Shown piece after piece: positions 17,810 to 26,537 of a DNA stretch of 64,000 nt (positions within the stretch are counted from its first letter, which is position 1; the number at the start of each line of letters is the position of its first letter). Below the pieces are notes generated by a model that ran no database searches, had not been told where the DNA came from, and saw only the letters and a list, made by a program, of their open reading frames with translations. Source of the DNA: Bacteroidota bacterium (GTDB taxonomy: Bacteria; Bacteroidota; Bacteroidia; Bacteroidales; DTGW01). Position numbers and translations under genes: made by a program. Location: positions 1 through 64,000 of the forward strand of contig JAKPQD010000133.1 in NCBI GenBank assembly GCA_029572965.1, read 5' to 3'.

Positions 17810-18622
17810 TTATTTCTGCAACGAGGTTAGTGGATATTTGTTGTTTTTGAAGCTGGTCAATTCGGCAACTACCGAGCCGATGACAATTTTTGCCTGAATC
17901 TTTACAGCAATATGGTTTTTGTCGTTGGTAACCCAAACAAACATATCTTCGCCGCCTTTGAATATGGTACCTTCAACCAGTTTGGACGAAAATTTGAGAC
18001 AGTTAAATTTTTGCCCGTTTTTGAGTTGTATAGTTTCTATACCTAAAAAACGAATATATAGCGGTTGTATCTTACCAAAAACAAGGGTTTGAAATGGTAC
18101 TTTTTCCTGGGGCTTAATATTGCTGAAATCTTGATTACGGGCAGCATAAACGGCTGTCAATACATCGTTGATACAAGGTTCATATTTGAATGTGTCATAT
18201 TTCCATGGCTTTCCGCTCGAATATACCCTCGAGAATATCTTACTTCGGATTTTATCGTAATTGTATTGCTCGATAACTATATACCCGCCTTCATCAGACA
18301 CCCTTTCGGCGAAGTCGGGGACAAATGTGTCAGCGTCAGTATATGCCCTAAATGTATCACGAACCCTGAAAAACCAATCAAAACGGGGCAATGAACTTCC
18401 ATAGCTCTCTAAAAACCATGAATCTTTGCCCCTGTATGTGGTTTTGTGGGTAACGAAAGAAACTACACCAGCTTTTACCCAAATAGAACTAAGGTGGTAC
18501 GAAACCAAATAATCATATTTTTCCTCTGGTTGAAAAACACTTTCGGCAACATTGCACTGAGCGTGTATCCCAATGCCTGAAACCGCAAAAATAAAAGCAG
18601 ATATGAAAACCTTTTTAAGCAT
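17810..18622 (-). CDS. Exported DUF3108-family protein
   Basis: 270 aa with a clear signal peptide (KKVFISAFIFAVSGIGIHAQ), so periplasmic or surface. The body resembles DUF3108 proteins: YDYLVSYHLSSIWVKAG, WFFRVRDTFRAY and the C-terminal VWVTNDKNHIAVKIQAK. The family function is not established; I infer only a beta-rich envelope protein. It starts 35 bp after the CHAT protease gene, so the two could be co-transcribed. Confidence 0.8.
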   Translation of the reverse strand: MLKKVFISAFIFAVSGIGIHAQCNVAESVFQPEEKYDYLVSYHLSSIWVKAGVVSFVTHKTTYRGKDSWFLESYGSSLPRFDWFFRVRDTFRAYTDADTFVPDFAERVSDEGGYIVIEQYNYDKIRSKIFSRVYSSGKPWKYDTFKYEPCINDVLTAVYAARNQDFSNIKPQEKVPFQTLVFGKIQPLYIRFLGIETIQLKNGQKFNCLKFSSKLVEGTIFKGGEDMFVWVTNDKNHIAVKIQAKIVIGSVVAELTSFKNNKYPLTSLQK

Positions 18623-18657
18623 GAAATGAATTCTTCTGCAATGTTAAAATATTAATG

Positions 18658-21600
18658 TTATTTGAACTTCCATTTTGTGTTAAATAATCCAATAGTTATC
18701 AATAGAAGCACTGAAAGTATAATGTATGCCGATGTTTCGATTTTTGATATAGCCAATGGTGCTGCGTTTCCTGAATGGATAAATCCTGCCCAATAATAAG
18801 GATGGGAATATCTTGAGTCTGAATTTGCTATGTAGCTGACTTTAGCTTTGGCCAAAGCTGCGTTTTTATCATCATGGGCATCGAGGTTGTTATAAAAAAG
18901 CTTCATGAGTTGGACACTACTTTGGTCCGAGATATTCCAAAGAGTTATTAAAAGCGAATTGCAGCCTGCATAGTAAAAACCACGGGTAAGGTTTACAATC
19001 CCTTCGCCATCTATGATTTTGCCGTAGCCAGTGTTACAGGCACTGAGCACAACCAGTGGCGAATTGATTTTCAGGGGATATATTTCGTAAGTGTTCAGAA
19101 AGCCCTCATTGACCGAATCTTTTTCCTCTGCAAAAGCAAGCTTTGAATACATTGGGTTTTCATCATCAATGACAGTATGCATGGCCAGGTGCAGTATATG
19201 TTTGCTGTTATGGGCTTGTTTAAAAGCAGTTTCGGTAGCCGTTTTACCAATCAGCTTTCGTCCGCCGTATGCATTAACAAGGCTATAAACTTCATCGCTT
19301 GCTCCTTTGAGGTTTTTCAGCTTTTTGCGTAGTTCGGCATTTCGCAAAGGGCTTAAAGGGCTGCTTTTGTCATAAGATGGGGCATAGCCGGTAATTCCTG
19401 ATGCTACATTGGAATAATGGCTCAATTGGCCAGAGTATAAAGCCAATGAATAGGTGTAATTGATATTGGCTGAAAGGCACAAATAGGGAAGGGTACCATA
19501 ATCAGCGTTTTGTCGTGTTGCGCTATGGGTAACCAATGCCTCAAAGGGAATAAAGGTCAGCATGCCGTCAGGAATGATGGTAAGCCTTTCAAAACTGGCA
19601 TTTTGTATTGCAGGAAAAACAGCCTGCTTGTAAATACTATAAGCTGTGTTTGTGTATGTTGTAATACCTTGATGTGTATAGGCTTGGTCAGTTACGTTTG
19701 TCAAAAGTGCCCTAAAATCTTGAATGTTACTTGTAATTATTTCAGAAGGTACTGAAAATAATGAAATAGAGCCATTTTTAACAGCAAAGGCATATAAGCT
19801 GTCAGCCGTAAAAGCATATTCAATAAGCAATTCATTCTGAGGCAAGCAATGAATCATCTGTTTATAGCTGGTTCTAAGATGATTGGCTCCATAAATATCC
19901 TGAATAGCCGGATATAACTTGTTTATAAACTCTCTTAAACTATCGTATTCATTATATGTTTTGAAAATGAGCTTGTAATATTTCTCCAACATTTGATTGT
20001 CGGGATGCTCCTGCTTTTCTTCTTCATCAATGATATGTTGCAAAAAGCTAATGTTTTCGGACAGTTTCTCATCTTTTTTCAGTATAGAATCATGTATCCC
20101 TAATTGCTGCTTAAACTGCTTTTCTTTAAGCTTTTCGACCATGATGCTAAGCTTGTTGGCATCGGCTATTTCAAAAGCCTCCAAAAGCAATTGGTTTTTT
20201 TTACCGACTTGGGGTTCGTTTCGGTATTGGGCAATTTTGACTTCAAGTATCTCTTTTTTTACTGCATTGAACTGCTCAAAAAACCTCAGTTTGTCCCATT
20301 CTACAGGGATATTACCGTTCATTTGCCCCATCAATTCAAGCGTTTGTTTATAGTATTCAAAACTTTTTTGTAAGAATTTGATTTTGTCTGTTGATTTTTG
20401 GGCAAGATGTTTGAAATCTCTGGCTAACCCGGTTGTACAGTCAATGATTTCTTTAGCCAACAAATTGTTGTATCGCTGAAGCGAGATGTTTTTGTTGGTT
20501 TGAGAATTGGCGTATGATTTGTTTTCCAATATTTTCAATGCTTGCAGGTAAAAATCTGTGCCTTTTGCGTATTCTTTCTGATAATCAGCAATACGGGCTT
20601 TGCATAACAGCATAAGGGCATAGTTGGGGCTGTTGTTACCATAGCTTTTGAGTAGGTTACTTTCATAAAACCTGATTATTTCAGATGCTTTGGCTATATG
20701 GTCATTAGCCAAACAAAAACCAACATACTCCCATAAAAAAGTATGTAACATAATCAGGTAGTTCTTTTTAGGACTTTTCAGGGTGTTGAAGCATTGCTCA
20801 AACCAATAGTTGGCTGAGTCTTTTTGGTTGATCTTTACATAGCACGTGGCAATATCGAGATAGTGCGTTTCTTTCGTAGATAATTTAAGGGAATCAGCAA
20901 GCCTGATATATTTATCGTAAATATTCAAAGCTTCGCGGTATTTACCGAGTTTAGTTTTTAAGTAGGCATCAAAAATGTATGCTTTAGCAATATTCGAATA
21001 ATCTTTGGTTGATTTGTAATAAAGATCGGAATTATTAATCTTATCAGATGCTTTCTGGATGTTCCCTAAGTGTAATTCAATGCTGGCGATAAAAACCTGA
21101 ATGTAGTTACATTCTTCATCAAAGTTGCCATTTATTTTTTGGTATGTTTCAAAAGCTTTGTAATAATTATGCAGGGCTTTGTTGTTAGCTCCAATAACCT
21201 GGTAAAATATGCCGCAATTAAATAGGTTCCATGCATAATAATCTGAATCTTTATGCAGTATTTTTTCAGAGACATACAACAAACTGTCGTAATATTTTGC
21301 AGCATTTAATGGGGTGTTCAGATAATAACGCTGGCAATAGGCATAGGTATTGTAAATATCTGCAGACAATTGGTTGAACTTGTCTTTTTTCTTGTCTAAA
21401 AGCTGTTTGGCTTTGATGTAATAATATAAAGCACTGTCTTTGTTGCCAATGCTTTGATAAAGGCCGCCCAAGTTATGAAAATGCTCAATACTCAAAGTAT
21501 CGTCAAGCTTGTATTTGCAGATTTCTTTGCGGGTCAAATCAATAGCCTTTAAATACTCTTCATTTTTCTGCAAATCAATGCTTTTTATCTTATAAAGCAA

Positions 21601-21933
21601 ATCTTCAACAGCCTTGTCTTTTAGCTTGGGGATATGTGCTAAAGCACTGTCATAGGCCTGGCGGGCATTTTTATCTTTCATGCGGTGCAGACAGATAAAT
21701 AATTTTCCATAGCTTATAAACAAAGAGTATTCATCAATTTGCGGGCAGTTGATATAAGATTGATAACCTCGACTGGCGTTAAAGAATTCATTATTAGAAA
21801 AATAGGTCTCAGATTTTTGAAAAATTTCTTTGTAATTTTGAGGATTATTATTTATCTTACACGAAATTATTAATATTATTAATAACAGCACAAAGAGTAT
21901 TCTAAATGCTTGTATATTAATAAGTTTGTTCAT
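18658..21933 (-). CDS. Membrane-anchored TPR-CHAT caspase-like protease
   Basis: 1091 aa. The N-terminus is hydrophobic and ends in a lipobox-like IISC, so it may be a lipoprotein. A long array of TPR-type helical repeats follows (about 35-540), then a coiled-coil linker (about 560-690) and a CHAT domain (about 700-1060). The catalytic dyad is intact: His919 (ILHLAMHTV) and Cys966 (VVLSACNTGYG). CHAT-type flanks are also present, IIPDGMLTFIPFEALV and ALAKAK...HPYYWAGFIHSG. A C-terminal helix (SAYIILSVLLLITIGLF) with a basic tail is probably a second membrane anchor. CHAT proteases act after signal sensing by the TPRs. The start codon is 16 bp from the divergent 28-residue peptide gene. Confidence 0.9.
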   Translation of the reverse strand: MNKLINIQAFRILFVLLLIILIISCKINNNPQNYKEIFQKSETYFSNNEFFNASRGYQSYINCPQIDEYSLFISYGKLFICLHRMKDKNARQAYDSALAHIPKLKDKAVEDLLYKIKSIDLQKNEEYLKAIDLTRKEICKYKLDDTLSIEHFHNLGGLYQSIGNKDSALYYYIKAKQLLDKKKDKFNQLSADIYNTYAYCQRYYLNTPLNAAKYYDSLLYVSEKILHKDSDYYAWNLFNCGIFYQVIGANNKALHNYYKAFETYQKINGNFDEECNYIQVFIASIELHLGNIQKASDKINNSDLYYKSTKDYSNIAKAYIFDAYLKTKLGKYREALNIYDKYIRLADSLKLSTKETHYLDIATCYVKINQKDSANYWFEQCFNTLKSPKKNYLIMLHTFLWEYVGFCLANDHIAKASEIIRFYESNLLKSYGNNSPNYALMLLCKARIADYQKEYAKGTDFYLQALKILENKSYANSQTNKNISLQRYNNLLAKEIIDCTTGLARDFKHLAQKSTDKIKFLQKSFEYYKQTLELMGQMNGNIPVEWDKLRFFEQFNAVKKEILEVKIAQYRNEPQVGKKNQLLLEAFEIADANKLSIMVEKLKEKQFKQQLGIHDSILKKDEKLSENISFLQHIIDEEEKQEHPDNQMLEKYYKLIFKTYNEYDSLREFINKLYPAIQDIYGANHLRTSYKQMIHCLPQNELLIEYAFTADSLYAFAVKNGSISLFSVPSEIITSNIQDFRALLTNVTDQAYTHQGITTYTNTAYSIYKQAVFPAIQNASFERLTIIPDGMLTFIPFEALVTHSATRQNADYGTLPYLCLSANINYTYSLALYSGQLSHYSNVASGITGYAPSYDKSSPLSPLRNAELRKKLKNLKGASDEVYSLVNAYGGRKLIGKTATETAFKQAHNSKHILHLAMHTVIDDENPMYSKLAFAEEKDSVNEGFLNTYEIYPLKINSPLVVLSACNTGYGKIIDGEGIVNLTRGFYYAGCNSLLITLWNISDQSSVQLMKLFYNNLDAHDDKNAALAKAKVSYIANSDSRYSHPYYWAGFIHSGNAAPLAISKIETSAYIILSVLLLITIGLFNTKWKFK
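21921..21928 (+). promoter_or_regulatory. -7 promoter element of the 28-aa peptide gene
   Basis: TAAGTTTG matches TAnnTTTG exactly. It lies inside the first codons of the CHAT gene on the other strand and predicts a start near 21934, 16 nt before the peptide ATG. The minus-strand sequence TAAATTTT at 21938-21945 is a near match that could serve the CHAT gene, so the two promoters would overlap. Confidence 0.5.
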
Positions 21934-21949
21934 TTAAAAAATTTATATT

Positions 21950-22036
21950 ATGAAAAACACTGTTGTATTTCTCCCAGACCCACCAGAACCAGGTGCAGGC
22001 GGCAAAAAGAAAACTTCTAAAACTACAAAGAAATAG
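21950..22036 (+). CDS. 28-residue Pro/Gly/Lys-rich peptide gene divergent from CHAT protease
   Basis: I do not recognise this peptide. It begins MKNTVVFLPDPPEPGAGG and ends with a lysine- and threonine-rich tail (six Lys among the last ten residues). It has no signal peptide, Cys or membrane segment. The case for a real gene is its context: an exact -7 element with the right spacing, an ATG start, a clean stop and a strong terminator 25 bp later. This gives a complete transcription unit of about 160 nt. The start codons of the peptide and the CHAT protease are 16 bp apart. A substrate, trigger or inhibitor of the protease is possible but purely inferred. Confidence 0.6.
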   Translation: MKNTVVFLPDPPEPGAGGKKKTSKTTKK

Positions 22037-22060
22037 AAATTTGGTAGTTTTTACTAATTA

Positions 22061-22094
22061 AAAAAGCAGACTTTTCAACAGGTCTGCTTTTTTT
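22061..22094 (+). terminator. Terminator after the 28-aa peptide gene
   Basis: AAAAAGCAGAC pairs with GTCTGCTTTTT around TTTTCAACAG, followed by a T-run. It also works on the minus strand for the dihydroorotate dehydrogenase-like gene. Confidence 0.9.
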
Positions 22095-22112
22095 GTAAAA
22101 AAAATGAAATGA

Positions 22113-23126
22113 TTACCGTAATGTATATTTATTCATCAATTCGTCAGATTTGATGAGCAAATCAATGTATTGGGCCCGTTGATACACAAAGGGGTCGTGA
22201 AGGTTTTTGCGGGATAGCTTTCCCCTTATTTCTTCCAGCGATTTGATATTCTGGAAATCCATCCATAACTCAATGTCGTGAAGCATGGTTTTTATATGTG
22301 TCAATTTATTGCGGTACAACGTGCTTACTACCTGAACACAATCTGCACCGGCCAAAAGCATTTTTATTACATCTGTACCTTGATGTATGCCGCTATTACA
22401 GCAAATGCTGGCTGCAATGTTAGAATATAAAAGACCTGCATAACGCAATGGCAACTTGCTTTCATCATTGTGGCTCAGATGGTGCAATGAGTCAAACTTC
22501 ATATTTTCAATATCAATGTCGGGGTTATAAAACCTGTTAAACAAAACAAGCCCGTCAACGCCTTCTTTGTCCAATGATTTTATGAAATTGAGCGTATTGG
22601 AATAAAACGGGCTCAATTTCACACTTATCGGGATGTTGATGTTTTTCTTTATTTCGTGGACAATGGCCAATTGTTGTTTTTCAATATCTGAGCCGGTAAT
22701 ATCAGCATCTTTAGGTATGGCAAAAAAGTTAAGTTCAATGCCATCCACCCCGGTCTGTTCTATTTGCCTGGCATATTCAACCCATGTTTCTTTGAAAATG
22801 GCATTGAGGCTGGCAAACAAGGGGACAGATACAACTTTGCGGGCTTTTTCAAGTTTCAAAAGATATTCTTTCGCCCCGGCATGTTCAAGTTTAGGAAATA
22901 AGCTGGTCATTTCGGCATGGCGTTCGGCATATTCATCAAGGTCGTCTTCAAGAATGGCTTTTTCCAACAATATTTGTTCTTCAAACAACGATTTGAAAAC
23001 AATAGCAGAAGCCCCTGCATCTTCAAGTCCTTTCAGAGAATCGATATCAAAGCTTAGGTTGCTTGAACCGGCAATGATTGGGTTTTTCAATTCCAAACCC
23101 ATGTATGTAGCTTTTAGGTTTTTCAT
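22113..23126 (-). CDS. Dihydroorotate dehydrogenase-like FMN protein
   Basis: 337 aa, TIM-barrel of the dihydroorotate dehydrogenase superfamily. Seen: GLELKNPIIAGSSNLSF, GVDGIELNFF, ISVKLSPFYSN, GVDGLVLFNRF and the phosphate-binding end GADCVQVVSTLY. I chose the ATG at 23126; an upstream in-frame TTG at 23135 is less likely. It belongs to the 'dihydroorotate dehydrogenase-like' group common in Bacteroidota, which often lacks pyr-gene neighbours, as here. The true substrate is unknown. Confidence 0.82.
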   Translation of the reverse strand: MKNLKATYMGLELKNPIIAGSSNLSFDIDSLKGLEDAGASAIVFKSLFEEQILLEKAILEDDLDEYAERHAEMTSLFPKLEHAGAKEYLLKLEKARKVVSVPLFASLNAIFKETWVEYARQIEQTGVDGIELNFFAIPKDADITGSDIEKQQLAIVHEIKKNINIPISVKLSPFYSNTLNFIKSLDKEGVDGLVLFNRFYNPDIDIENMKFDSLHHLSHNDESKLPLRYAGLLYSNIAASICCNSGIHQGTDVIKMLLAGADCVQVVSTLYRNKLTHIKTMLHDIELWMDFQNIKSLEEIRGKLSRKNLHDPFVYQRAQYIDLLIKSDELMNKYTLR

Positions 23127-23612
23127 AAGTATCAATGTTAAAGGTTAATATATTTTTTAGCTAATATCCTTATTCCTTTTTGATATACTTATTGTAATAC
23201 TTGTTTAACAAGTTACAGGTTAAATAGTTTAACCCAAAATGCTATTGTTTTTCACTTTTTTTCGGTAAAATAAAATAGATACTTATAAATACAAGTAATA
23301 TTGTTGATTAGAAACTGGTCGCCCTGCCGGGGCTTAATTTTAACGATGTTTAATTTTACTACAAACAGGACGTCGCTACGCGACTAAATAATAGCAGCGT
23401 AGCTGCGAACTGTTTGCAGGATAACCAAATACACCAAATGTTTCTAAGCCGCATAGCGGCGACCTGTTTGTACCGGACAATGATTGTTTTTAGATTTATT
23501 TTAATATTTCTCCAATAAAATTAAGCTTACTTTACAACCTGTCAGATTGAAATTTTTAATTCTTCTGAACATAATGGTTTTATCATTGTTTTCAGTTTTC
23601 AAAACAGCACAG
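23127..23612. other. Intergenic region with palindromic repeat array
   Basis: No gene. The centre (23311-23472) holds four related palindromic units, described separately. AACCTGTCAG (23535-23544) also occurs in the element at 38.7 kb. Confidence 0.7.
23311..23472. repeat. Array of four REP-like palindromic units
   Basis: The unit is a short GC-rich palindrome with a 3-nt centre plus a tail resembling GAMCTGTTTGYA. Copies: minus strand near 23311-23334 (GCCC/GGGC arms, tail GACCAGTTTC); minus 23361-23385 (GTCGC/GCGAC, palindrome 23372-23384); plus 23393-23418 (GCAGC-GTA-GCTGC at 23394-23406); plus 23447-23472 (GCCGC-ATA-GCGGC at 23448-23460). The arms differ between copies but always remain complementary. 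This is covariation, indicating selection for a hairpin. Two copies point each way. Confidence 0.8.
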
Positions 23613-24422
23613 ATGGACGAAAAATTTAAAAGCTTAACAGCTTATATCAAGAAATTAGAAAAGGTAGCAATTGCATTTTCTGGAGGTGTTGACAGTACCT
23701 TTTTACTGGCTGTGGCCCGACAGGCAGTTGGAGACGATGCGATTGGCATCACCATTGATTCTCCTGCGCTTCCTCGATATGAGCTGGAAGATGCCAGGCA
23801 TTTGGCGCAGATAATTGGGGTTAAGCTTATCATTGTTGAGTCAAATGAAATAGAAGACGAGGTGAGGCAGAACACTGTTGACCGCTGCTATTTTTGCAAA
23901 AAAATAGAATTTGGCAATGTTATTGAGGAAGCTGCAAAGAATGGGATTAAATATGTTCTGGATGGCAGTAATGCCGATGATGTCAATGATTTCAGGCCCG
24001 GAGCTAAAGCTATTGATGAGTTGCAAGTGCATAGCCCCCTAAAAACGCATGGTTTTACAAAGGATGAAATCAGAAAGTATTCGAAAATGATGGGTTTGCC
24101 TACATGGGACAAACCAGCTTATGCCTGCCTGTTTTCGCGTATCCCTTATGGAACGGCTATCAAAGAAGAAGATTTGGTAAAGATTGAAAAATCTGAAAAG
24201 TACCTTATTGATAAAGGCTTCAGGACAGTGCGTGTGCGTTGCCACGACAAACTTGCCCGTATTGAAGTGGCTGCTGACCAACGCGTACAAATCATGTCAG
24301 AACCATTGGCCAGCGAGGTTAGTGCTGCTTTACGCTCGTTTGGGTTCGATTTTGTCACTGTTGATATGTTAGGTTACAGAATGGGCAGTTTTAATGAAAC
24401 CTTAGGGGCCGATTTAAAGTAA
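23613..24422 (+). CDS. larE: LarE-like ATP-dependent sulfur transferase
   Basis: 269 aa, N-type ATP pyrophosphatase. In lactobacilli LarE inserts sulfur into the nickel-pincer cofactor of lactate racemase, sacrificing its own Cys. Seen: the PP-loop AIAFSGGVDSTFLLAVA, DRCYFCKK, YVLDGSNADD and the sulfur-donor region KPAYACLFSRIPYG, whose Cys172 matches the sacrificial Cys. I chose the ATG at 23613 because the upstream in-frame extension (from 23547) is not conserved-looking. larB and larC are not nearby, so the sulfur acceptor cannot be confirmed. Confidence 0.85.
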   Translation: MDEKFKSLTAYIKKLEKVAIAFSGGVDSTFLLAVARQAVGDDAIGITIDSPALPRYELEDARHLAQIIGVKLIIVESNEIEDEVRQNTVDRCYFCKKIEFGNVIEEAAKNGIKYVLDGSNADDVNDFRPGAKAIDELQVHSPLKTHGFTKDEIRKYSKMMGLPTWDKPAYACLFSRIPYGTAIKEEDLVKIEKSEKYLIDKGFRTVRVRCHDKLARIEVAADQRVQIMSEPLASEVSAALRSFGFDFVTVDMLGYRMGSFNETLGADLK

Positions 24423-24425
24423 AAA

Positions 24426-24458
24426 AACCAATGAGATTTGCTAAGCGCCTCTCATTGG
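24426..24458 (+). terminator. Hairpin after larE
   Basis: A perfect 10-bp stem, ACCAATGAGA with TCTCATTGGT, and a 13-nt loop. There is no T-run after it on +; on the minus strand it would be followed by TTTTTT, but no minus gene needs it. Confidence 0.5.
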
Positions 24459-24527
24459 TGTAAACCGTGAAGAAGTATTAATGATTAATATTTCTCAAAG
24501 TTAAATTTTTACTTTAATTTTTTTAAT

Positions 24528-26534
24528 ATGAAGCTTGTTAAAATTCTTTTAACATTACTATTTGTAACTGTTAGTTTTTTCAAGGCTCCTATTATAGCTG
24601 CAAATTCTGATACAACTGGTTTATATGCTTTTGGGGTTAAAGTTTCCGATTTGGCAGATGCTGATTCTGCTTTATTTTTCTCTGAGTTGGCGAAGTATCG
24701 TGAAATAGGCGAAAAATTGAATGCTGATTCGCTAAAAGGCAAGTCTTTTTTAATGCAAGGCGAGTATTATAAAAAGAGAGGCAATACACAAGCTGCCATT
24801 GAGTCATTTAATAAAGCCCTTGATTTTTTCAATTCTTCAAGAAAAACAACACTTATAGCCAAAGCTTATAATAACCTGGGGGTAACCATGCTTGATGTGG
24901 GCAAGTATGAGCCTGCCCTGAAAAATTTGTTCAATGCACTCCGAAGGTTTGAACAGGCAAAAGATGTGTATAATGAAGCCCGTGTGGTGTTGAATATTGG
25001 CTTGGTGTTTTACTACCAGAAAAACTACGATTTGGCTTTATTTTATTACAATAAGTCGCTAAAACTGCGTGAGTCAATAAAAGATATCAAAGGAATGGCT
25101 TTAGCCTATAACAATATTGGTATTGTTTATTATTTCAAGGGTAGGACAGGGGCTGCTATGGAATATTTTAAGAAGGCTCTGGCTATATATGAAAAAAATA
25201 ACATGATCAGGGCAATGTCTATGCCACTGTTTAATATTGGCGAAATTCATTATGAGACAGGCCAATATGACTCAGCTTTGGTGTATTACCAAAAATCTTA
25301 TCGAATAGATTCAATGCTGGATGATAAGGCTTCGTTAACCAAATCGCTTACAAAAATGGCCGGAATATATAATAAGCATAGCCGCCGGGAAGAAGCTGCC
25401 AGATATGCCAATCAGGCTTTAGAATTGGCTAAGTTGGTTGATTCAAAAGAAGATATCAGGGACTGCTATTTGGTTTTGAGCGATATTTATTCAGATAAAG
25501 GTTTATATAAGGAGGCTTGGAAATGTAGTGAAAAAGCAAGCCTTTACAAAGATTCGCTTTACAATTCTCAAAGTGCCGAGAAGATTGCCGAAATGCAAAC
25601 TTTGTATGAAACGGAGAAGAAAGATTTGATGTTGAAATCTCAGCATGATAAAATTGAGCACCAGAAGCTTATTACAAGGATTCTTGCAGCTGGTTTATGT
25701 ATTGTTCTTGCCTTGCTCATATTAGTTTTTATAGAGTATTATCAAAAGAAGAAAGCATATATTATCCTGAATATACAGAAAAAACAGATTACAGATAGTA
25801 TAAATTATGCAAGTCGCATTCAAGCCGCTATTTTGCCGCACGAGGAGGTGCTGAATACCTATTTACCAGAGTATTTCATATATTTTTCGCCCAAAGATAT
25901 TGTCAGCGGCGATTTTTATTGGGTCTCGGTTCATGATGGACGCACAGTTATTGCTGTTGCTGATTGTACTGGACATGGAGTACCAGGTGCTTTTATGAGT
26001 ATGCTGGGCTTTGCTTACCTGAATGAGATTGTCAGCAAAAACAAAGATATTGAAGCGAAGGACATCCTTAACCAATTGCGTATCAAGGTAAAAACTTTGC
26101 TCAACCAGGATGACAAGACCGGGGCAAAAGATGGCATGGATATAGCCCTTGTCATTATTAACCGGAATAAAACAAAAATTCAGTATTCGGGCGCTAACAA
26201 TCCGTTGCTGGTTGTCCGCGATGGAAAGATAAATAGCCTTCTGCCAGACAAAATGCCTATTGGCATTTATCCTACCGAAAAAGAATCATTTTCGCAGCAG
26301 GAATTTGAGTTACAGGAAGGGGATATGATGTACATGTTTTCTGATGGATATGCCGACCAGTTTGGGGGCGAGCGTTCCAAAAAATTAGGCCGCGAGGGCT
26401 TTTACCAGTTATTGCTCGAAGCTTCTGTCATGCCGGTAAAAGCTCAACGCTATTTTCTGGAAGAAAAATTTTTGCAATGGTCGCTAAACCTTGAGCAAAT
26501 GGATGATGTACTGGTGTTGGGGATGAAAGTTTAG
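24528..26534 (+). CDS. Membrane TPR protein with PP2C/SpoIIE phosphatase domain (SiaA-like)
   Basis: 668 aa. Signal peptide (about 1-25), six or more TPRs (about 55-350, with repeated AYNNLG and YYQKSY patterns), a transmembrane helix (about 384-405), a short coiled linker, and a cytoplasmic SpoIIE/PP2C domain (about 455-668). Metal and catalytic motifs are present: GDFYW (about 460), ADCTGHGVPGAFMSMLG (about 477-493), KDGMDIAL, YSGANNPL, SDGYADQFGG (about 605) and MDDVLVLG. It would dephosphorylate Ser/Thr in a partner-switch protein in response to a periplasmic signal. The SiaC-like proteins in this window are possible substrates. Confidence 0.88.
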   Translation: MKLVKILLTLLFVTVSFFKAPIIAANSDTTGLYAFGVKVSDLADADSALFFSELAKYREIGEKLNADSLKGKSFLMQGEYYKKRGNTQAAIESFNKALDFFNSSRKTTLIAKAYNNLGVTMLDVGKYEPALKNLFNALRRFEQAKDVYNEARVVLNIGLVFYYQKNYDLALFYYNKSLKLRESIKDIKGMALAYNNIGIVYYFKGRTGAAMEYFKKALAIYEKNNMIRAMSMPLFNIGEIHYETGQYDSALVYYQKSYRIDSMLDDKASLTKSLTKMAGIYNKHSRREEAARYANQALELAKLVDSKEDIRDCYLVLSDIYSDKGLYKEAWKCSEKASLYKDSLYNSQSAEKIAEMQTLYETEKKDLMLKSQHDKIEHQKLITRILAAGLCIVLALLILVFIEYYQKKKAYIILNIQKKQITDSINYASRIQAAILPHEEVLNTYLPEYFIYFSPKDIVSGDFYWVSVHDGRTVIAVADCTGHGVPGAFMSMLGFAYLNEIVSKNKDIEAKDILNQLRIKVKTLLNQDDKTGAKDGMDIALVIINRNKTKIQYSGANNPLLVVRDGKINSLLPDKMPIGIYPTEKESFSQQEFELQEGDMMYMFSDGYADQFGGERSKKLGREGFYQLLLEASVMPVKAQRYFLEEKFLQWSLNLEQMDDVLVLGMKV

Positions 26535-26537
26535 TTC

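Noticed and set aside
18658-21933. Type III-E CRISPR-associated TPR-CHAT (Craspase)
   Set aside because: No CRISPR array, gRAMP or other cas gene in the window, and this protein has membrane anchors that the CRISPR-linked TPR-CHAT lacks.
22633-23148. 171-codon ORF antisense to the dihydroorotate dehydrogenase-like gene
   Set aside because: Shadow of a real gene with family motifs along its whole length.
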